NCBI GenBank assembly: GCA_023129255.1
Contig: JAGMCH010000007.1
Coordinates: forward strand, 1 to 43,465
Direction of reading: 5' to 3'
Source of the DNA: Dehalococcoidales bacterium
GTDB taxonomy: Bacteria > Chloroflexota > Dehalococcoidia > Dehalococcoidales > BS750m-G39
DNA: 43,465 bases
Part shown: positions 1-15,569 of the stretch, piece after piece
How positions within the stretch are numbered: position 1 is the stretch's first letter
Layout: the number at the start of each line of letters is the position of its first letter
Program-made: the position numbers and the translations under genes
Notes under the pieces: model-generated
What the model was told of the DNA's origin: nothing
The model's database searches: none
The model's input: only the letters and a program-made list of their open reading frames with translations

Positions 1-938
1 AGCTCGGCTATGTCCTCGGCGGTGAGGTCTACCGCTTCCTCGGAGCCGGTCTTTATCAGTAGTAATTCCCTGAGGTATTCCACCACTTCCCGATTAAACT
101 GGCGCAAATCCACGCCATCGCTATTGACGCTGTTTATAGTTGACACTCCGGCGGAAATATCATTATTTACAATGTGCCGAATCAGCTCCTTAGCCCGCTC
201 GTCTCCGGTGATGCCCAGGATAGCTTGAACCTGGCGGAGTTCAACTTCAGTGCCATAGTAGGTGGTCAATTGTTCCAGCAGGTTTTCGGCATCTCGCAGG
301 CTACCGGTAGCGCTTTTGGCGATAAGCCGCAGTCCCTCTGGCTCTATATGAATGCCCTCTGCGCTACAAATACGGGTTAGTTTTGAGACTACATCTGCCT
401 GAGAAATACGCCTGAAGTCGAAGCGCTGACATCGTGATAGGATTGTGGGTGGGACCTTATGGACTTCAGTGGTAGCTAGGATGAAGATAACATAAGGTGG
501 CGGTTCCTCAAGGGTCTTGAGCAGGGCATTGGCGGCTTCCTTGGTCAGCATGTGTACCTCATCTATAATATAGACCTTGTGGCGGGCTTGGTTGGGGGCA
601 TAGTTGACCTTCTCGCGAAGGTCTCTGATTTCATCAATGCCCCGGTTGCTGGCGGCATCAACCTCTATGACATCCAAAGCCCTGCCCTCGGTTATTGCCT
701 GGCATATCTCACAGGTATTACACGGTTCGCCCTTGCCATTGTTAAGGCAGTTCACCGCCTTAGCCAGAATACGCCCGGTGCTGGTCTTACCTGTTCCTCG
801 TGGGCCATAGAAAAGATAGGCATGAGACACGCGACCGCTTTTGAGGGCATTACTCAGAGTCTGTGTTACCTGTTCCTGACCGACTATCTCGGCTAGGGTT
901 TGGGGACGCCACTTGCGATAAAAAACTTGAGATGCCAT
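1..938 (-). CDS. dnaX: DNA polymerase III subunit gamma/tau, N-terminal part (3' end outside window)
   Basis: Minus-strand frame from CAT at 936-938 reads [53 protein letters not shown]... with Walker A GPRGTGKT, a Zn motif [16 protein letters not shown] and IIDEVHMLT. Missing from the ORF track because it runs off the window. Confidence 0.95.
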   Translation of the reverse strand, partial: [312 protein letters not shown]

Positions 939-1029
939 CTTTGTTGCTTCTATTATACTCCATATTGTCTGGTTTCCAAAGGGGGTTTTTGAGCAATTTG
1001 AGCAAATAGACGCCGTTTATTAAATAAAA

Positions 1030-1076
1030 GCCAGCTTTACTAGTTTGACTCTTATATATCTGCTAGTAAAGCTGGC
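1030..1076 (-). terminator. Intrinsic terminator downstream of the FtsZ-like gene
   Basis: Perfect 14-bp inverted repeat GCCAGCTTTACTAG (1030-1043) / CTAGTAAAGCTGGC (1063-1076), followed on the minus strand by TTTTATTTAA. Confidence 0.75.
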
Positions 1077-1096
1077 CAACATGCTTAGATGGCTGA

Positions 1097-2269
1097 TTAT
1101 AGTAATGAGGGTATATCCTTTGCTACTTCTTCTATTTCTCTAAGTTTGCTCTCGGCATCTTTTTCCCTACCTTTGGAGGCGTGAATAAACCGGGTTGCTG
1201 TTTCATAGTATCCCTTTATCTTTTCCACGCTGCCGAGTTCAGACAGGACCAGGGTTACATCTATTAGACTTTTTTCCCTGGGATAGTCGCCATTCCTTAT
1301 CACTGCCTCCGGGGTCATATCTCTCAGGTACTCTCCCAGGTCTTTAACCAGGTCCATATTCATTTCTTTGTGTGGTGCCGAGACGAGGTATAGTGCTCTC
1401 CCCGCCTCCGCAGGATTGCATTTCACTGACAGCTCGCTTAAGGCTTCATCCATCGCCTGAGTTCCACGGTGGGTCTCAGTGCTCTTCTTCCTGAAATTCC
1501 TGCCGAAGGAGAAGAACCTGAAAAGCGGCAATTGTGATTTACCATAGCCTATTACTGTCCAGCCTACCAGGCTTTGTATTATGTCCCCGGCATCAACCAT
1601 CCTTGCCCCAATATGCCGGCGTCTTGTCTCTTCACCGGCGCAAAGCAGGTTATAGAATGGCTCAACCATTAAGGTGTTAATCTGAGACAGGTTATTTCTC
1701 AGTGAGAAGTCCTTCCTGACAAACCTTTGATTGTCAGCAAGAAATATGGCGTCAGCAACGGGGTATAGGGACTTAAGGCAAGTGGCTGCGTTGTAAATAG
1801 TTCTTTCCTCGGTTTCCTCTTCATGAGTGAAGGGAAGAACAGCCAGGGAATAGACCGGCTTATCCAAATAGCGGTCTTTCATCATTTGTGTGATTATTGG
1901 CAGTGCTCCTGAGCCTGTGCCGCCAGCAATACCGGCGATGAGTAAAATGGCATCGGTCTCAAAGAAGCGGTGGGCTGTTCTTAGGGCATCTACAACCTTG
2001 TCGCCATCCTCTCTGGCCACCTCAGCCCCCAACTCGTTTATTTTACCTACGCCGTGACCTCCGGTTCTTCGACCGCCGATGAGGATTCTATGCTGGTAAT
2101 CAGGTCTTATGGTTTGCAGCCCGCTTAAATCAGCGGCATCCGTGTTTACAGCGAAGGCACCGGGAACTATCTCTATCCCGCGCTGACCACGTGCCCTTCT
2201 GTTTAGTCGGGCAAATTCATCGGCAAGCCTGCCACCGCATTGTCCAAAACCTACAACCACCAATTTCAT
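1097..2269 (-). CDS. Divergent tubulin/FtsZ-family GTPase (CetZ-like or FtsZ-like)
   Basis: 390 aa; N-terminal VVVGFGQCGGR, tubulin signature GIAGGTGSGALP, VNTDAADL. Not a canonical FtsZ sequence. Confidence 0.75.
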   Translation of the reverse strand: MKLVVVGFGQCGGRLADEFARLNRRARGQRGIEIVPGAFAVNTDAADLSGLQTIRPDYQHRILIGGRRTGGHGVGKINELGAEVAREDGDKVVDALRTAHRFFETDAILLIAGIAGGTGSGALPIITQMMKDRYLDKPVYSLAVLPFTHEEETEERTIYNAATCLKSLYPVADAIFLADNQRFVRKDFSLRNNLSQINTLMVEPFYNLLCAGEETRRRHIGARMVDAGDIIQSLVGWTVIGYGKSQLPLFRFFSFGRNFRKKSTETHRGTQAMDEALSELSVKCNPAEAGRALYLVSAPHKEMNMDLVKDLGEYLRDMTPEAVIRNGDYPREKSLIDVTLVLSELGSVEKIKGYYETATRFIHASKGREKDAESKLREIEEVAKDIPSLL

Positions 2270-2360
2270 TTTTCACCTCGATATTAAGAGCGTTGTATTA
2301 TTTTAAGCATAGTTACTAAACAATGTCAACCCTACCTTTGGGTAGGGTGTCTATTGTTGG

Positions 2361-4389
<2,029 letters not shown>

Positions 4390-4393
<4 letters not shown>

Positions 4394-5247
4394 TGGGGTC
4401 TATCTTTCCGGCTGTAGAGTAGCTCGCAAGGCAGGTATCTCTCCTTGCACCAGGCGTCGCTTATCATTTTAGCCTCCCGCTTACTGTCGCTAGCCCAAAT
4501 TACATGGTAAAAGGGCTGCCTGGAGGGTGAGGCCGGCTTGAAATCCTCAACATACTTGTAGCCCAGACCTCTTAACCCTGCCTTGAATAGCTTCACCAGC
4601 TGGCGTCTCATTTCATCTGGTCCTATTTTACCTTTTAGCCTTTTTTGCTTAATCTCCTGCCATTTGCGGTTTCCATAGAGTCGGGTTATTGAGGCTTGGC
4701 ACTCTGGGCGAGTTAAATTCCGCAGCAGTGCCATCTCCAGGGGGAGGATTATCAGCAGGTCTATCTTGTGACCCTTCCAATCGCTGCCATGAGCCCCCAG
4801 TTTTTTGATTGTTGACCATCGCAGCTTCCTGTAGCCCGGGGGGTCAATAAGGGCGAAGCTGGATGCCGAGCGGGGAATGAGGTCAAAGGCTTGCTGGAGA
4901 ACTTTCTCATTAACCGGGTTGCCAGTTATTATTTTTATATCAGCGGTATCGTGTGGGGCTGTCAACTGCTTTAGGCTGTCGGCGTTCTGGCTGTCTCTTA
5001 CTATAAGTATATATTTGGCGAATTTTGTTTCGGTTCCCAGTGCCCGAAGTGCTGAGTCTTCAATAATGCAGTCGGTGCCCTTACAGATACAGTTGCCACA
5101 TCCAGCATATAGCTCCAGGTAGCAACACTGGCCATTGTCCAGCGCTCTGGTATAGGCTTCAATATATTCAGCAAAGCACTCAAGCTTGTGGCAGGTCCAC
5201 TTTCTAATCTGTTTTGGAATCTTCTCTGATATGTTTAGTTCTTTCAT
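4390..5247 (-). CDS. Three-Cys-motif partner protein (TcmP)-like
   Basis: 285 aa; KWTCHKLECFAEYIEAYTRAL...CCYLELYAGCG ... SSFALIDPPG, matching the TcmP family pattern; ATGA overlap with the downstream gene. Confidence 0.65.
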
Positions 5248-5250
5248 TAC

Positions 5251-7033
<1,783 letters not shown>

Positions 7034-7098
7034 AAGTATAGGAATTATATCACTGGGGCTAAACTATGGCAAAGGGAGATTATTTAGAAAGCTGGTTC

Positions 7099-7147
7099 CT
7101 CCCCCCTCCCCTGTTATTAGTTGTCTTTTTTCCCGCCCACCCACCCT
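7099..7147. repeat. Partial copy of the GC-rich intergenic repeat also present at 9991-10040
   Basis: CCCCTCCCCTGTTATTAGTTGTCTTTTTTCCCGCCCACCCACCCT resembles CCCCGCCCCCGTTTTTAGTTGTTTTTCCCCATCCGCCCGCCCT. Confidence 0.5.
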
Positions 7148-7190
7148 ATGGGGGTTTTGCCCCCAATCTCTTGCTTTATTGGGGCGTCCA

Positions 7191-7214
7191 AGAGGGGCTA
7201 GCGCCCCTCTTTTA
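7191..7214 (+). terminator. Hairpin with U-tract
   Basis: AGAGGGGC-TAGC-GCCCCTCT (191-198/203-210) followed by TTTT. Confidence 0.5.
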
Positions 7215-7223
7215 AAAAATCAT

Positions 7224-7254
7224 TCCCCCTTCCCCTTGGCAAGGGGAAGGGGGA
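7224..7254. repeat. 14-bp near-palindromic hairpin
   Basis: TCCCCCTTCCCCTT-GGC-AAGGGGAAGGGGGA, perfect stem. Confidence 0.7.
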
Positions 7255-7284
7255 TAAAGGAGGATGGGGTTAATAAATATTCCC

Positions 7285-7854
7285 CTAGTTAAACTTATTC
7301 ATGGCTGGGGTCAAACCCTCGGTGAGGAGGCAGAGGATAGCTTCACTGACCCTGGGTATGACCGGGGCGATGGCTTGTTTTTCATCGGGAGTGAAATTGC
7401 TGAGCACGTAGGAAATAATGTCTTCCTCGCTAATCTCAGTCTTATCCGGTCGTCCAATGCCTATTCGGATGCGAATGAAATCCTGGCTTCCCAGCTCTTT
7501 GATGATAGAGTCAATGCCCTTGTGCCCGCCGGAACTGCTGCCAAAGCTTAAGCGGACTTTAGCCAGAGGCAGGTCAAGGTCGTCATGGATGACCAGGAGG
7601 TCGTTAAGGTTAATATTGAACCTCTGTACCAGCCGGCTTACCGGCCGACCGCTTGAGTTCATGTAGGTCTGAGGTCTGGCTAACACCACCTCATTGTTGG
7701 CAACTTTGCCCATGCCAATCCGGGCGAGGCCCTGTTTCCTATCAAATCTTATACCTTGCGCCTTGGCAAAATGGTTGAGGCAGGAAAAGCCGATATTATG
7801 GCGGTTGCGGGCATAAGCCCGCCCCGGATTACCTAAGCCAACGATTAACTTCAT
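7285..7854 (-). CDS. pth: Peptidyl-tRNA hydrolase
   Basis: MKLIVGLGNPGRAYARNRHNIGF, VLARPQTYMNSSG, HDDLDLPLAKVRL, GGHKGIDSI. Confidence 0.97.
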   Translation of the reverse strand: MKLIVGLGNPGRAYARNRHNIGFSCLNHFAKAQGIRFDRKQGLARIGMGKVANNEVVLARPQTYMNSSGRPVSRLVQRFNINLNDLLVIHDDLDLPLAKVRLSFGSSSGGHKGIDSIIKELGSQDFIRIRIGIGRPDKTEISEEDIISYVLSNFTPDEKQAIAPVIPRVSEAILCLLTEGLTPAMNKFN

Positions 7855-7856
7855 AA

Positions 7857-9887
<2,031 letters not shown>

Positions 9888-9973
9888 TTAAGATGCTGTC
9901 TTTATACAAATTATAACACACTGTATAGTTAGGCAAAAGGTAAAACAGATAGGAGTAGATGTGCTGAGGATGC

Positions 9974-10122
9974 TTAAATGTTTTCTTTACCACCCCGCCC
10001 CCGTTTTTAGTTGTTTTTCCCCATCCGCCCGCCCTCTAGGGCTTGCTGCCAGGCTTTTGTGGGTGGGTGGGTGGGAAGTAAGAGAACTGTTAAAAATGGG
10101 GTGGGGGGGGGTCTAAACATTT
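9974..10122. repeat. Candidate MITE-like intergenic element with long imperfect terminal inverted repeats
   Basis: Left arm TTAAATGTTTTCTTTACCACCCCGCCCCCGTTTTTAGTTGTTTTTCCCCATCCGCCCGCCC; right arm GGGTGGGTGGGTGGGAAGTAAGAGAACTGTTAAAAATGGGGTGGGGGGGGTCTAAACATTTAG is its approximate reverse complement. Confidence 0.5.
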
Positions 10123-10202
10123 AGTAGTGACACTTGTGTCTTTCCCTGGCATACGGTAAACTAGTCTGGCAGAACCCCCTGTATATTAAGAAAGAGGAAA
10201 CC

Positions 10203-11519
10203 GTGGCTGAAGTTCATCCCTTCCGGGGTGTGCGTTATAATCAAGAGCTGGTCAAAGACCTGGCTGACGTTATCTGCCCCCCGTATGACATTATTTCCCC
10301 ACAGTTGCAGCAAGAGCTCTATCGCCTCAGCGAGTATAACTTCGTCCGCTTGGAGCATAATCGGGAGTTACCTCAGGATACAGCTACTGACAATAAATAT
10401 ACTCGTTCAGCAGCTATCTTAGAGCGGTGGCTGGAGCAAGGCGTTCTGGTGGTTGACGAAGTGCCGGCTATCTATCTCCACGACCACTATTTCAACTACA
10501 GGGGGAAGGAATGCAGACGCCGCGGTATAATCGCCTGTGTCAGGTTGGTGGAATGGGATGAGATGGTAGTCCGCCCTCATGAGGGCACACTGATTGAGCA
10601 CACCAATGACCGATTGAGCCTGCTATGGGTATGCCAAGCCAATACTAGCCCAATCTTAGCTCTATTTGAAGACCAGGGACAGCGGGTCTCCTCGTTGCTA
10701 GCGGCGCAGGAGCCAAGCCAGCCTATAATTAGCTTGAGTGATACCCGGGGAGAAAGGCATAATGTTTGGGCTGTCACTGAGCCTGAGGTTATCGACCAGA
10801 TATGCGGGAGCTTAGCCCATCAGCCGCTTTATGTTGCCGATGGGCATCATCGCTATGAGAGCGCTCTTACCTACCAGAGAGAGAGGCGCACCTATTCTTC
10901 ATCAGTTTCGGGAGACGAGGCGTTTAATTTCGTGATGATGGAGCTGGTGGATTTCTCCGACCCCGGGCTTATCATTTTGCCGGCTCACCGGCTGGTTCGT
11001 GGTATATCAAGAGCAACCCTGAATGAGTTGACGGCTAAGTTGGGGTCATTCTTTGAAATAGAGAAATTGCCGCTTAATAAACCTGATGTCTGGCAACAAA
11101 TTGACCATTTATTGACGGCAGGGGAGACAAATGAGGTTAGATTGGTTCTTCTTGGTTTGGCTGAGGGGCGTCTTCTCCTGCTTAGGTTGCGCGACTTTAC
11201 TGCCGCCGACCAAATGATGCCTTACTTTCATTCTGAGCTATACAAAAGGTTGGATGTTGATATTGTTGACGATGTCATACTGAGTAAGCTGGCGGGGCTG
11301 GGCAGTGGTGGTGGTGAACTAACCCTGAGTTATAGCTATGACGGAGAGGATGCGGTAAACAAGGTATTAGAGCAAGAATACCAGCTAGCCTTTCTTTTAA
11401 GCCCGGTTAAGGTGGAAGTGGTCAAAGCCATTGCCGATGCCGGCGATAGGATGTCGAAGAAGGCGACCTACTTTTACCCCAAGGTGCCAGCGGGATTAGT
11501 CTTCCATCGGCTGGTGTAG
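10203..11519 (+). CDS. DUF1015 family protein
   Basis: AEVHPFRGVRYN, LADVICPPYDIISPQLQQELY, YVADGHHRYESAL. GTG at 10203 has a good RBS (AAAGAGGA); the ORF track start at 10134 is probably too early. Confidence 0.85.
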   Translation: MAEVHPFRGVRYNQELVKDLADVICPPYDIISPQLQQELYRLSEYNFVRLEHNRELPQDTATDNKYTRSAAILERWLEQGVLVVDEVPAIYLHDHYFNYRGKECRRRGIIACVRLVEWDEMVVRPHEGTLIEHTNDRLSLLWVCQANTSPILALFEDQGQRVSSLLAAQEPSQPIISLSDTRGERHNVWAVTEPEVIDQICGSLAHQPLYVADGHHRYESALTYQRERRTYSSSVSGDEAFNFVMMELVDFSDPGLIILPAHRLVRGISRATLNELTAKLGSFFEIEKLPLNKPDVWQQIDHLLTAGETNEVRLVLLGLAEGRLLLLRLRDFTAADQMMPYFHSELYKRLDVDIVDDVILSKLAGLGSGGGELTLSYSYDGEDAVNKVLEQEYQLAFLLSPVKVEVVKAIADAGDRMSKKATYFYPKVPAGLVFHRLV

Positions 11520-11544
11520 ACACCTTCAAGACAGCCATTTAAGA

Positions 11545-13119
11545 TTACAGCTTTACCAGTTTCACCGTGTAGATATCGGGGATAGATAACAATTGCTGCT
11601 GCCGTTCCTCAGGCAGAGGCTCATCTAGAGCTAGTATCATCAGGGCTTGACCTCTGGGCTTGAGGCGAGACACGTGCATGGCGCTAATATTTATATCGGC
11701 ATCGCCGGTTATCTTGCCTACGGTTCCGATAAGCCCGGGGCGGTCTAGGTGGTCGCTGAAAATGAAATAGCCCCCGGTGGGTACAATATCAATCCAGTAA
11801 CTGTTGATCCGAACGATGTGCGATTCGCTATGTATTACTGTCCCGGCGACGGTGGTTACCCCGGCGCTGGTAGTAACCTCTACAGTAACAAGACTGGCGT
11901 AGTTTTCACAGATGGCTTCTTTTTGTTCCACAACGCTGAGACCACGCCGGGTGGCGAGTATGTTGGCATTGACCAGATTAACCCGCTCCTCGCTTATCCC
12001 CTCAAGTAGTCCCCCAAGAACGGCTGCCTTGAGAGTATTGGTATCATAATTGGAAATCTCGCCTTCATATTTAACCTGGATGGCATTCGTTTGTCCCTCA
12101 GCTAGCTGGCTAGCCAGCCTGCCCAGTGTGGAAGCAACCTTCATAAAGGGTGCCAGAGCCGAGAGGGTTTCAGCCGGGATAAAGGGGGCATTAACCGAAT
12201 ATCTGGGTGGTTGTCCCTTAAATATATCAATAACCTGCTCGGCTACATCCTTAGCTGCCATGACTTGAGCCTCAGCGGTGGAAGCTCCCAGATGAGGGGT
12301 AACGACGATGTTATCATCCTCAAAAAGGATGCTGCTGGTAGCCGGTTCTGTGGCGAAGACATCAATGGCAGCACCAGCCACCCTTTTCTCTTTTACCGCC
12401 TTAGCCAGCGCCTTCTCATCGATTAGCCCACCCCGGGCAGTATTAATGATGCGGACTGTTGGTTTGACCGAAGCCAGCTCTTTAGCCCCAATCAGTCCTT
12501 TGGTTTGAGGTGTTAATGGAATATGGAGGGTGATGAAGTCTGATTCCTTGAGTAACTGTTTTAAGGAAACAAGCTCCACCTGCAGGTTATGGGCATGGTC
12601 AACAGAGATGAAGGGGTCGTGGGCGATGAGCTTCATTTGTAGCCCTCGGGCACGCTTGGCCACCTCTGAACCCACATTGCCCAAGCCTATGATACCTAAG
12701 GTCTTGTCTCTTACCTCGGTACCCATAAAATCAGCCCGTCGCCATTTCCCTGATTTGAGCACAGCATTAGCCTGTGGGATGTGGCGGGTTAAGGAGAGCA
12801 TAAGGGCGATAGTGTGCTCGGCGGCTGAGATAGTATTGCCGGTGGGGGCATTAACCACCACTATGCCTCGTTGGGTTGCCTCATCTACATCAATGTTATC
12901 TACACCGACACCGGCTCGGGCGATGACCTGTAGCTTTTTCCCGGCTTGAATAACCTCGGCTGAGACCTTGGTCTGGCTGCGTACTATCAGCGCTTCATAG
13001 TTGCCAATGGTGGATATTATCTCCTCAGGCGTTAGCCCGGTCTTGATATCCACCTCGGCGTGACCGCGCAGAATATCTATACCCTCCTCAGAAATGGGGT
13101 CAGCAATTAAGACCCTCAT
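11545..13119 (-). CDS. serA: D-3-phosphoglycerate dehydrogenase with C-terminal ACT domain
   Basis: 524 aa; ARAGVGVDNIDVDEAT, GIIGLGNVGSEVAKRA, INTARGGLIDEKAL, VTPHLGASTAEAQ. Confidence 0.95.
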   Translation of the reverse strand: MRVLIADPISEEGIDILRGHAEVDIKTGLTPEEIISTIGNYEALIVRSQTKVSAEVIQAGKKLQVIARAGVGVDNIDVDEATQRGIVVVNAPTGNTISAAEHTIALMLSLTRHIPQANAVLKSGKWRRADFMGTEVRDKTLGIIGLGNVGSEVAKRARGLQMKLIAHDPFISVDHAHNLQVELVSLKQLLKESDFITLHIPLTPQTKGLIGAKELASVKPTVRIINTARGGLIDEKALAKAVKEKRVAGAAIDVFATEPATSSILFEDDNIVVTPHLGASTAEAQVMAAKDVAEQVIDIFKGQPPRYSVNAPFIPAETLSALAPFMKVASTLGRLASQLAEGQTNAIQVKYEGEISNYDTNTLKAAVLGGLLEGISEERVNLVNANILATRRGLSVVEQKEAICENYASLVTVEVTTSAGVTTVAGTVIHSESHIVRINSYWIDIVPTGGYFIFSDHLDRPGLIGTVGKITGDADINISAMHVSRLKPRGQALMILALDEPLPEERQQQLLSIPDIYTVKLVKL

Positions 13120-13131
13120 TTTACTTCTCTC

Positions 13132-14223
13132 CTACCTAGCCCTAAATCCAGCCTGTGGTAATACCTTTTTCAGGGCTGATATTACTATCTCAATGTCGTC
13201 TTCGGTTACCCAGCCCAGGTGACCGATGCGGAATATTTTGCCATCCAGTTTCTGCTGTCCCCCGGCAAGTATAACCTGGTGTTCCTCCCTTAGAATCTTG
13301 AGCATTTTCTTGGTATCCAGCCCATCTGAAGCAGCTATGGCGGTAACCGTATTGGAGGCATGGCTTTCCTCGGCGAAAAGGGATAAGCCCAGTGATTTTA
13401 TTCCATCTCGGGCGGCTTGGGCAACTCTGGCATGTCGGGCGAAGACATTAGCCAAGCCTTCCTTTAATATCATATCCAGTGCCACCGAGAGGGCAAATAC
13501 TACAGAGATAGCCGGCGTCCATGGTGTTTCCCCTTTTTCCAGGTAGCTCTTGGCTTTGCCAAAGTCCCAGTAAAAGCGGGGCATGGTAGCATTCGCATGT
13601 GCCTGCCATGCCTCCTGGCTCACGCTGACCATAGCCAAGCCGGGAGGAACCATCCACCCCTTCTGAGAGCCGGTAATAGCTATATCTACGTTCCAGTCAT
13701 CCACGGGCAGGTTGATTGAGCCTAGGCTGCTGATGGCATCAACCAGCAGCAGTTTATCAAATTCCTTCACCGCTGAGCTTATTGCCTCCAGGTCATTGGT
13801 GACGCCGGTGGAGGTCTCATTGTGGGTAGTCAGCACTGCTTTTATCTTTGGTTCCGTCTTGAGAGCCTGGCGAACGGCATCTACATCAGCCGCTGTGCCC
13901 CATTCAGAACGGAGGGGGACTACCTCGGCGCCAAATTTTTCAGCGATAGTGGCAAAGCGTTCGCCAAAGACGCCGATAGACGCTGAAAGTACCTTATCCC
14001 CTGGGGATAGGGTATTAACGATGGCTGCCTCTAGACCCCCGGTGCCTGAACCAGTGAGCAGAAAGAGGTCATTCTTGGTCTGGAATGATTGTTTTAGTTT
14101 AGCCGTTATCCCGTTTAGTATCTGCCCAAATTCGGGACCCCGATGATTTATCATCTGCTTGGTCATTGACTGAAGAACATCAGTCGGGCAGGGGGTAGGT
14201 CCTGGAACGCGTAGGTGCTCCAT
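13132..14223 (-). CDS. Class V aminotransferase (alanine-glyoxylate/serine-pyruvate type)
   Basis: 363 aa; MEHLRVPGPTPCPTDVLQSM, LLVDAISSLG, TGSQKGWMVPPGLAMVS. Confidence 0.9.
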   Translation of the reverse strand: MEHLRVPGPTPCPTDVLQSMTKQMINHRGPEFGQILNGITAKLKQSFQTKNDLFLLTGSGTGGLEAAIVNTLSPGDKVLSASIGVFGERFATIAEKFGAEVVPLRSEWGTAADVDAVRQALKTEPKIKAVLTTHNETSTGVTNDLEAISSAVKEFDKLLLVDAISSLGSINLPVDDWNVDIAITGSQKGWMVPPGLAMVSVSQEAWQAHANATMPRFYWDFGKAKSYLEKGETPWTPAISVVFALSVALDMILKEGLANVFARHARVAQAARDGIKSLGLSLFAEESHASNTVTAIAASDGLDTKKMLKILREEHQVILAGGQQKLDGKIFRIGHLGWVTEDDIEIVISALKKVLPQAGFRAR

Positions 14224-14291
14224 TTTTCTCCTTTACTATAGTGTATCAGTATTTATTACTTTGGCAAAGCGGCGTTTTTGCATTTTAATCA

Positions 14292-15566
14292 TCATCCAAC
14301 CATTTGCACCCAACGGCGTGGCCCTACTTTAATTATGCTGCCTATCTTGATATTACCCTTTGTCTCATAAATTGTCTTGCCATCTATGCGAACAGACTCT
14401 TGTGCTATAAGACGCTTAGCATCACTACGACTTTTAGCTAAGCCTATCTCACATAACAGCAGAGGAACTGATACAATTAACTCCTCAGTTTCAGGCTCAC
14501 CGACCTCTCTGATGCTAGCCGCAAGTCCCTCCTCTTTAAACGAGCGAGCTTTTATTCTTTGTTTTAATTCTTCAGTTATCTTCACTTGCCGTATCTTCTC
14601 AGGCAACTCTCTTTTTTGAAATACCCTAGTAAAGTGTTCCTCAGCCTCAGTGGCTGCCTTTTGGTCGTAGAGCTGGGTGATAATTTCCCTGGCTAGGCGT
14701 TTTTTGAGTGCCATAGGATTAATAGTTGCATCCTTAAGCCCCTGTCTGAATTCCTCCAGTTCCTGGTCAGGGACATCGGTCAGCAATTCAAAGTAGTCCA
14801 TAATCAGGCTATCCGGGATGGACATCACCTTGCCGTATATTTCCTCGGGTGGGTCGGTGACACCAATACAGTTACCCAGGCTTTTGCTCATCTTCTGACT
14901 GCCATCGGTTCCAACCAGCAGAGGAACCATAAAGCATTGTTGAGGAGGCTGCCCCACCATAGACTGAAGCTCCCTTCCCACCAGGAAGTTAAACTTCTGG
15001 TCAGTGCCGCCAAATTCGACATCAGCCTGAATAGCCACTGAATCGTAAGCCTGGAGCAGTGGGTAAAGTAGCTCGGTCAGAGCGATGGGACGCTCGGCTT
15101 TATAGCGGGCGCTGAAGTCGTCTCGAGCCAGAAACTGAGCCACGGTGAACTTGCTGGTGAGCTGGATAATGTCAGTGAGGGTAAATTTATCAAACCACTC
15201 ACTCTGCCACCTTATCTCTGTCTTTTCCTTATCAACCACTTTAAAGAACTGCTGCATATAGGTCTCGGCGTTAGCCTTGACCTGTTCAATGGAGAGCATT
15301 GGTCGGGTGGCTGACATTCCGCTGGGGTCGCCAATCTGGGCTGTCCAATCAGCAACGATGAGAACAATCTGATGACCCAGCTCCTGGAATTGGTGCAGTT
15401 TGCGTAGTGCTACCATATGCCCTAAGTGAATGTCAGGGAAACTGGGGTCGAACCCCTCCTTTAGCCGTAGTTTTTTGCCTGAGCGCAGTAGCCCCAACAT
15501 CTCATCTTCTACTATAATTTCGGCTACCCCACGCTTTAGCAAATAACCGATATCTTGGTTGAACAT
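14292..15566 (-). CDS. tyrS: Tyrosyl-tRNA synthetase
   Basis: 424 aa; GFDPSFPDIHLGHMV, GGTDQKFNFLVGREL, KMSKSLGN, C-terminal S4-like domain. Confidence 0.95.
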   Translation of the reverse strand: MFNQDIGYLLKRGVAEIIVEDEMLGLLRSGKKLRLKEGFDPSFPDIHLGHMVALRKLHQFQELGHQIVLIVADWTAQIGDPSGMSATRPMLSIEQVKANAETYMQQFFKVVDKEKTEIRWQSEWFDKFTLTDIIQLTSKFTVAQFLARDDFSARYKAERPIALTELLYPLLQAYDSVAIQADVEFGGTDQKFNFLVGRELQSMVGQPPQQCFMVPLLVGTDGSQKMSKSLGNCIGVTDPPEEIYGKVMSIPDSLIMDYFELLTDVPDQELEEFRQGLKDATINPMALKKRLAREIITQLYDQKAATEAEEHFTRVFQKRELPEKIRQVKITEELKQRIKARSFKEEGLAASIREVGEPETEELIVSVPLLLCEIGLAKSRSDAKRLIAQESVRIDGKTIYETKGNIKIGSIIKVGPRRWVQMVG

Positions 15567-15569
15567 AGT

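Noticed and set aside
552-896. 114-aa plus-strand ORF and other ORFs antisense to dnaX
   Set aside because: Antisense to a clear dnaX reading frame; shadow ORFs from high-GC third positions.
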